Positions 5,791 through 7,061 of a stretch of DNA of 7,061 bases are shown piece after piece (within the stretch, counting starts at the first letter, position 1; the number at the start of each line of letters is the position of its first letter). The DNA lies in assembly GCA_050010815.1 (NCBI GenBank), contig JBEKKH010000428.1:1-7061 (forward strand), given 5' to 3'. Both the position numbers and the translations under genes were made by a program. This DNA comes from Palsa-504 sp050010815 (GTDB lineage: Bacteria; Actinomycetota; Actinomycetes; Streptosporangiales; Streptosporangiaceae). The notes under the pieces are model-generated. The model saw nothing but the letters and a program-made list of their open reading frames with translations, searched no databases and was not told the DNA's origin.

Positions 5791-7061
5791 ATGTCTGAGA
5801 ACCATGATCCAGTAGTCGTCGAAGATGCGACCCCGGAGGCCGGGGGATGCCCGGTCGTGCACGGTCTCACGCATCCCACCGAGGGTGACGCCAACCATGA
5901 CTGGTGGCCGAACCGGCTCAACCTGAAGATCCTCGCCAAGAACCCAGCCGTGGCCAACCCCCTGGGTGAGGAGTTCAACTACGCCGAGGCGTTCAAGACC
6001 CTCGACCTCGCGGCGGTGAAGCGGGACATCGCGGAGGTGCTGACCACGTCCCAGGCCTGGTGGCCGGCCGACTTCGGCCACTACGGCCCGCTGATGATCC
6101 GGATGGCGTGGCACAGCGCCGGCACCTACCGCATCAGCGACGGCCGCGGCGGCGCCGGCGCCGGCCAGCAGCGCTTCGCGCCGCTTAACAGCTGGCCGGA
6201 CAACGTCAGCCTGGACAAGGCCCGCCGGCTGGTGTGGCCGGTGAAGAAGAAGTACGGCCAGAAGCTCTCCTGGGCCGACCTGATTGTCCTCACCGGCAAC
6301 GTGGCGCTGGAGTCGATGGGCTTCAAGACCTTCGGCTTCGGCGGCGGACGCGCGGACATCTGGGAGCCGGAGCTCGATACCGATTGGGGTCCGGAGGCCA
6401 CGTGGCTGGGCGATCAGCGCTACAGCGGCGATCGCGACTTGGCGAATCCCCTGGCCGCGGTGCAGATGGGCCTGATCTACGTGAACCCGGAAGGCCCCAA
6501 CGGCAATCCCGACCCGGTGGCGGCGGCGCGCGACATTCGCGAAACTTTTGCGCGCATGGCGATGAATGACGAAGAGACAGTGGCGCTGATTGCCGGCGGA
6601 CATAGCTTTGGCAAGACGCACGGCGCCGCACCGGCAAGCCACGTGGGAGCTGAGCCCGAGGCCGCATCCATTGAGGAACAGGGATTGGGCTGGACGAGCA
6701 GCTTCGGCTCGGGCGTGGGTGGAGACTCAATCGGCAGCGGATTGGAAGTGACCTGGAGCAAGACGCCGACGCAGTGGAGCAACAACTTTTTCGAGAATCT
6801 TTTTGGATTTGAATGGGAGCTGACCAAGAGCCCGGCAGGCTGCCACCAGTGGAAGCCGAAGGGCGATGCGGGCGCGGGACTGATTCCGGATGCGCACGAT
6901 CCGGCGAAGAGCCACGCGCCGACCATGCTGACCACCGATCTATCGCTGCGGATCGACCCGGCGTACGAGAAGATTTCACGGCGCTATTTGGAGAATCCGA
7001 AGGAGTTTGCGGACGCTTTTGCGCGGGCGTGGTTCAAGCTGACGCATCGCGACATGGGTCC
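5791..7061 (+). CDS. katG: Catalase-peroxidase KatG, 3'-truncated, compositionally mosaic
   Basis: KatG is a haem enzyme that breaks down hydrogen peroxide and also acts as a peroxidase. The window holds 423 full codons of the usual 730-740, covering most of the N-terminal catalytic domain. The distal haem triad is Arg104, Trp107 and His108 in MIRMAWHSAGTYR, the same numbers as in M. tuberculosis KatG. The Met-Tyr-Trp cross-link partners are Trp107, Tyr230 (LIYVNPEGPNG) and Met256 (RMAMND). The proximal haem ligand is His271 (GGHSFGKTHG), supported by Trp322 (GLEVTW) and Asp383 (MLTTDLSLR). Ser316 corresponds to M. tuberculosis Ser315. After GKTHG the usual GAG reads GAA. All catalytic residues seen are intact. 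The first 195 codons are strongly GC-ending; from about 6376 codon use changes abruptly with no frame break (see findings). It is probably co-transcribed with furA and repressed by it. Confidence 0.95.
   Translation, partial: MSENHDPVVVEDATPEAGGCPVVHGLTHPTEGDANHDWWPNRLNLKILAKNPAVANPLGEEFNYAEAFKTLDLAAVKRDIAEVLTTSQAWWPADFGHYGPLMIRMAWHSAGTYRISDGRGGAGAGQQRFAPLNSWPDNVSLDKARRLVWPVKKKYGQKLSWADLIVLTGNVALESMGFKTFGFGGGRADIWEPELDTDWGPEATWLGDQRYSGDRDLANPLAAVQMGLIYVNPEGPNGNPDPVAAARDIRETFARMAMNDEETVALIAGGHSFGKTHGAAPASHVGAEPEAASIEEQGLGWTSSFGSGVGGDSIGSGLEVTWSKTPTQWSNNFFENLFGFEWELTKSPAGCHQWKPKGDAGAGLIPDAHDPAKSHAPTMLTTDLSLRIDPAYEKISRRYLENPKEFADAFARAWFKLTHRDMG

Noticed and set aside
5272..6642. Minus-strand open frame of 456 codons opposite furA and katG
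   Set aside because: It lies antisense to two genes with intact catalytic and metal-binding motifs, and its sequence is His/Arg/Gly/Ala-rich and featureless. Long antisense frames are expected in high-GC DNA.

Overview
The window reads as chromosomal DNA of a high-GC actinobacterium. Support comes from strongly GC-ending codons in most genes, a replicative helicase whose sequence looks actinobacterial, and a furA-katG pair laid out as in mycobacteria and streptomycetes. I cannot name the genus. The window cuts a gene at each end: dnaB lacks its 5' part and katG lacks its 3' part.

Layout, left to right. (1) 1-1937 (+): the C-terminal ATPase half of DnaB, interrupted by a 426-residue intein (477-1754) with all splicing motifs, two LAGLIDADG endonuclease motifs and an HTH-like segment. 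(2) 1938-2667: about 730 bases with no convincing gene. (3) 2668-4191 (-): a DHA2-type major facilitator efflux transporter. (4) 4192-4336: a compact divergent promoter region with a perfect 12-bp inverted repeat. (5) 4337-5161 (+): a MerR-family regulator with a GyrI-like ligand domain, the BmrR arrangement. (6) 5162-5316: a spacer holding the furA promoter and a small palindrome. (7) 5317-5757 (+): the redox/metal repressor FurA. (8) 5791-7061 (+): the N-terminal part of catalase-peroxidase KatG.

Two regulatory modules stand out. The MerR-type protein and the divergent exporter form a likely drug-sensing unit: both promoters start from identical arms (TTGACTCTCCCC), each with a 19-base spacer, the length MerR proteins act on. 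FurA and KatG form a peroxide-defence operon with a 33-base gap. Both regulator genes (merR-type and furA) appear to be leaderless, whereas the MFS gene and katG have clear Shine-Dalgarno sequences.

Two features suggest sequence from elsewhere. The intein and the dnaB codons flanking it use A/T-ending and TTG/CTA codons far more than upstream dnaB, as expected if homing carried flanking DNA with it. In katG, codon use changes sharply near position 6376, from about 3% to about 25% A/T-ending codons, with the reading frame intact. This is either a natural mosaic gene or an assembly join inside a conserved gene. I found no clearly new multi-gene system, CRISPR array, tRNA, rRNA or insertion sequence.
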